A DNA stretch of 64,000 nt, taken from Paraburkholderia sp. NMBU_R16 (lineage in GTDB: Bacteria > Pseudomonadota > Gammaproteobacteria > Burkholderiales > Burkholderiaceae). The notes under the pieces are model-generated. The model saw only the letters and a list, made by a program, of their open reading frames with translations. It was not told the origin of the DNA and did not search any database. This document shows, one piece after another, positions 61,769-64,000 of this stretch. How positions within the stretch are numbered: position 1 is the first letter of the stretch; every line of letters begins with the position of its first letter. Location of the stretch: positions 1 through 64,000 of the forward strand of contig NZ_JAAAYE010000019.1 in NCBI RefSeq assembly GCF_013282575.1. Reading direction: 5' to 3'. The translations under genes were made by a program, and so were the position numbers.

Positions 61769-63529
61769 ATGCACTTCGTTGCGCTCGCAACCGACTACGA
61801 CAACACGCTCGCCACGGACGGCAGGGTCGCCGAACGCACCTGGTCGGTGCTGGAGAAACTGCGGCAATCGGGTCGGCAGTTGCTGCTCGTGAGCGGACGC
61901 GAGCTCGACGATCTCAAGACGATTTGCCCACGCCTCGATCTCTTTGCGCGTGTCGTCGCCGAGAATGGCGGGGTGCTTTACCAGCCCGATGGCGGCGAGA
62001 AGCGGCTGCTTGCGCCACCGCCGCCCGATGCATTCGTCGCCGCGTTGAAGCAACGCGGCCTGCGCGATTTCAGCGTCAGCGAAACGCTCGTCGCGATGAT
62101 GAAGCCGAACGAGCAGATCGCACTCGCGGCGATTCGCGATCTCGGGCTCGACTTGCATGTCGTCTTCAACGGCGACGCCGTGATGATTCTTGCACCCGGC
62201 ATCACCAAGGCAACCGGCCTGATGGCCGCCCTCGATGAACTGGGCCTTTCACCTTTGAACGTCGTCGGCGTGGGCGACGCGGAAAACGATCACCCCTTGA
62301 TCGATGCGTGCGGGTTTTCGGTGGCCGTCGGGAATGCCCTGCCCGCGCTCAAAGCCCATGCGAGCATGGTCACGCAGGCTGCCAATGGCCAGGGCGTCGA
62401 AGAGCTGGCCCGCGCATTGATCGACGACGATCTGAGTTCGCGCATATCCAACGTCGAACGCTGCCGGGTGCTGCTCGGCCATCGTCTCGACGACGAGGCG
62501 CGCCCGCCGGTTCACCTCGGCGCCTACGGCACGATTGCACTGCTGGCCGGGCCCTCGGGCGGCGGCAAATCGACGGTGACCGCCGCCGTGCTCGAACGGC
62601 TCGCGGACGCCGGATACCAGGCCTGCATTCTCGATCCGGAGGGCGACCATTGCAGCGAAGGCAACCTCGTCGCGCTGGGCGATCCACATACCGTCCCATC
62701 GATCGATAACGCATTGCAGCTGCTCGAGCGGCCTGAACAAAGCGTCGCCGTCAATCTGCTGCGCGTGCCGCTGCCCGAGCGGCCGCAGTTTTGCGCGAAC
62801 TTGTTGCTGCGGTTGCAAGCGCTGCGTGTGCGGACCGGGCGGCCGCACTGGCTCGTGTTCGAAGAGGCGCATCAGCTCTTTCCGGCGGGCTGGGACCCCG
62901 CGGACGCGTCGCTACCGATCGTCCTCGAGACCGCGCTGGCCGTTACGGTCCATCCGGACCAGGTGGCTCGTCCATTCCTGCGGCAAGTCAACACGATGAT
63001 CGCCACGGGCGCCAAGCCCGTTGCAACGATGAATGCGTTCGCCGAGGCGGCCGGCGTTGCACCGTCGTCGCTCGCGCTACCCTCGGATGCGCTGGAGCGG
63101 GGACAAGTACTTGTCTGGGAACCGATGCGGCAAGCCGCTCGACCCTGCCTGGTGCAAGTCGAGCCCGGTTCGACGCAGCGCCGGCGGCATCATCGCAAGT
63201 ATGCGGAAGGCTTGTTGATCCCTGAGCGCAGCTTTTATTTCCGCGGTCCCGAAGGCAAGCTCAACCTGCGTGCGCACAACCTCGTGCTGTTTCTCGAGAT
63301 GGCGGATGGCGTGGACGAGGACACTTGGCGCTTTCATCTCGAACGCGGCGATTATTCGCACTGGTTCGGGGAAGTGATCGGCGACGACGAACTCGCGCAG
63401 GAAGCCAAGGCGGTCGAACAAGAAACATCGCTCTCGCCCGACGAGAGCCGCGAGCGCATCCGGGCCGCTGTCGAAAAACGGTATACGCAGCCGGCCAATC
63501 CGTCGTTACCGCCGCTGCGGGCATCGTGA
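61769..63529 (+). CDS. HAD-IIB phosphatase fused to HerA-like ATPase
   Basis: A 586-residue two-domain protein. Residues 1-220 are a HAD phosphatase of the Cof/IIB type: DYDNT (Asp9, Asp11) at the nucleophile motif, SGRELDDLK, and GVGDAENDHPLIDACGFSVAVGNALPALK as motif IV. From about 245 a P-loop ATPase follows with GPSGGGKST (Lys267), LDPEGDH and LVFEEAHQL (Glu365-Glu366), like HerA/DUF87 proteins. The fusion suggests a phosphatase whose substrate access or assembly uses ATP. GAGGAG precedes the ATG at 61769; translationally close to the GT4 gene. Confidence 0.85.
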   Translation: MHFVALATDYDNTLATDGRVAERTWSVLEKLRQSGRQLLLVSGRELDDLKTICPRLDLFARVVAENGGVLYQPDGGEKRLLAPPPPDAFVAALKQRGLRDFSVSETLVAMMKPNEQIALAAIRDLGLDLHVVFNGDAVMILAPGITKATGLMAALDELGLSPLNVVGVGDAENDHPLIDACGFSVAVGNALPALKAHASMVTQAANGQGVEELARALIDDDLSSRISNVERCRVLLGHRLDDEARPPVHLGAYGTIALLAGPSGGGKSTVTAAVLERLADAGYQACILDPEGDHCSEGNLVALGDPHTVPSIDNALQLLERPEQSVAVNLLRVPLPERPQFCANLLLRLQALRVRTGRPHWLVFEEAHQLFPAGWDPADASLPIVLETALAVTVHPDQVARPFLRQVNTMIATGAKPVATMNAFAEAAGVAPSSLALPSDALERGQVLVWEPMRQAARPCLVQVEPGSTQRRRHHRKYAEGLLIPERSFYFRGPEGKLNLRAHNLVLFLEMADGVDEDTWRFHLERGDYSHWFGEVIGDDELAQEAKAVEQETSLSPDESRERIRAAVEKRYTQPANPSLPPLRAS

Positions 63530-63568
63530 CATGCGGTTGCGGCGCTATTGGACTACGCGACTACGCGA

Positions 63569-64000
63569 CTATTCGACCATCTGCCAATGCGTCGCATCCG
63601 CGCCCGAGCGCCTGGCCAGTTCGGCGAAGGCAGAGACTTTCGCATCCTGGTCGAACGGTTCGCGCCATCGCACGAGCAAGCGCTCTTCGAACTGTTCGTC
63701 GCCGCGCCGCCAAGCCGCGCCGCGCCGCGTGACCGAGCAACCGAGAGCGGCCAACTCGTGAGCGAGCCGCGATGGGCATTCGCTGCCCGCCCCGTACTCG
63801 ACGGTGAGCCACGCGCTCTTGCGGCGGTGCATGCGCTGCTCGACATAGTGCAGTCCCCATAGAACGGCCAGGCCCAATACGAGCGCGCTGGCTGCCAGTC
63901 GATATTGCCCGCCGCCGATACATAACCCGACGATCGTGACGAACCACAACGTGGCCGCGGTCGTCACTCCGGTGACGAGCCCATCCTTGCGCATCACCGC
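63569..64000 (-). CDS. MgtC/SapB-family protein, 3' part
   Basis: The C-terminal part of an MgtC/SapB-like membrane protein that begins beyond the window. RKDGLVTGVTTAATLWFVTIVGLCIGGGQYRLA matches the conserved helix of the family (GLTTAATLW). A cytoplasmic ACT-like tail follows (LTVEYGAGSECPSRLAHELAALGCSV). The reading frame is open through the window edge, so this is incomplete. Members are linked to Mg2+ limitation and virulence, mostly by regulating other proteins. Confidence 0.78.
   Translation of the reverse strand, partial: AVMRKDGLVTGVTTAATLWFVTIVGLCIGGGQYRLAASALVLGLAVLWGLHYVEQRMHRRKSAWLTVEYGAGSECPSRLAHELAALGCSVTRRGAAWRRGDEQFEERLLVRWREPFDQDAKVSAFAELARRSGADATHWQMVE

Overview
The window is high-GC DNA with long, closely packed genes. 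The gene families point to a Burkholderiaceae member (Paraburkholderia, Caballeronia, Trinickia or Cupriavidus relative); this is inferred from gene content, not from a phylogenetic marker.

Region by region. (1) 0-9 kb holds ordinary genes: a beta-class glutathione S-transferase, a Tat/lipoprotein phosphoesterase, a periplasmic binding protein coupled to a hybrid histidine kinase, a PHB-depolymerase-like esterase and a ribbon-helix-helix regulator with a strikingly symmetric operator. (2) 9.8-39.1 kb is a C2-sulfonate catabolic island. It encodes a TauR-like MocR regulator, a SoeABC-like sulfite dehydrogenase, an amino acid permease, a TauY-like flavoprotein, an IclR regulator, a TauABC-type ABC transporter, an NTF2-like protein, Xsc and Pta, a CobS/CobT-like AAA+/VWA pair, an IseJ-like GMC dehydrogenase, the sulfoacetate genes sauS-sauT-sauU with divergent sauR, and an MHS transporter. 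(3) The island is bracketed by two copies (about 95% identical by eye, same orientation) of a 279-bp segment carrying a small secreted-protein gene. The right copy is frameshifted. (4) 39.7-44.7 kb is accessory and decayed: hypothetical genes, an orphan HEPN-like protein, a tyrosine recombinase with an internal stop, and a truncated IS21-family element abutting a truncated, frameshifted PEP synthase gene. (5) 44.7-48.1 kb holds membrane proteins, a VIT1/CCC1-like protein and a BCAM0308-like protein, with two FNR/ANR-type boxes. (6) 48.5-53.6 kb holds a TetR/flavoprotein/methyltransferase module, a CPCC protein, a TumE-like toxin-antitoxin pair and a YdeI-like protein. (7) 53.7-60.2 kb holds a single-NBD sugar ABC operon divergent from a 2-oxoacid dehydrogenase E1alpha-E1beta-E2 operon. 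(8) 60.4-64 kb holds a DUF3309 peptide, a GT4 glycosyltransferase coupled to a HAD-ATPase fusion, and the 3' part of an MgtC-like gene.

How the island is expected to work: taurine (import plus flavoprotein deamination), isethionate (IseJ) and sulfoacetate (SauT then SauS) all lead to sulfoacetaldehyde. Xsc splits this into acetyl phosphate and sulfite; Pta makes acetyl-CoA and SoeABC oxidises the sulfite to sulfate at the membrane. A direct repeat of GGACCAG-like heptamers with a 23-bp period lies in the same orientation upstream of three minus-strand operons (TauY-like, tauCAB and cobST-like). This suggests one regulon that includes the chelatase-like pair, whose role in sulfonate metabolism is not established.
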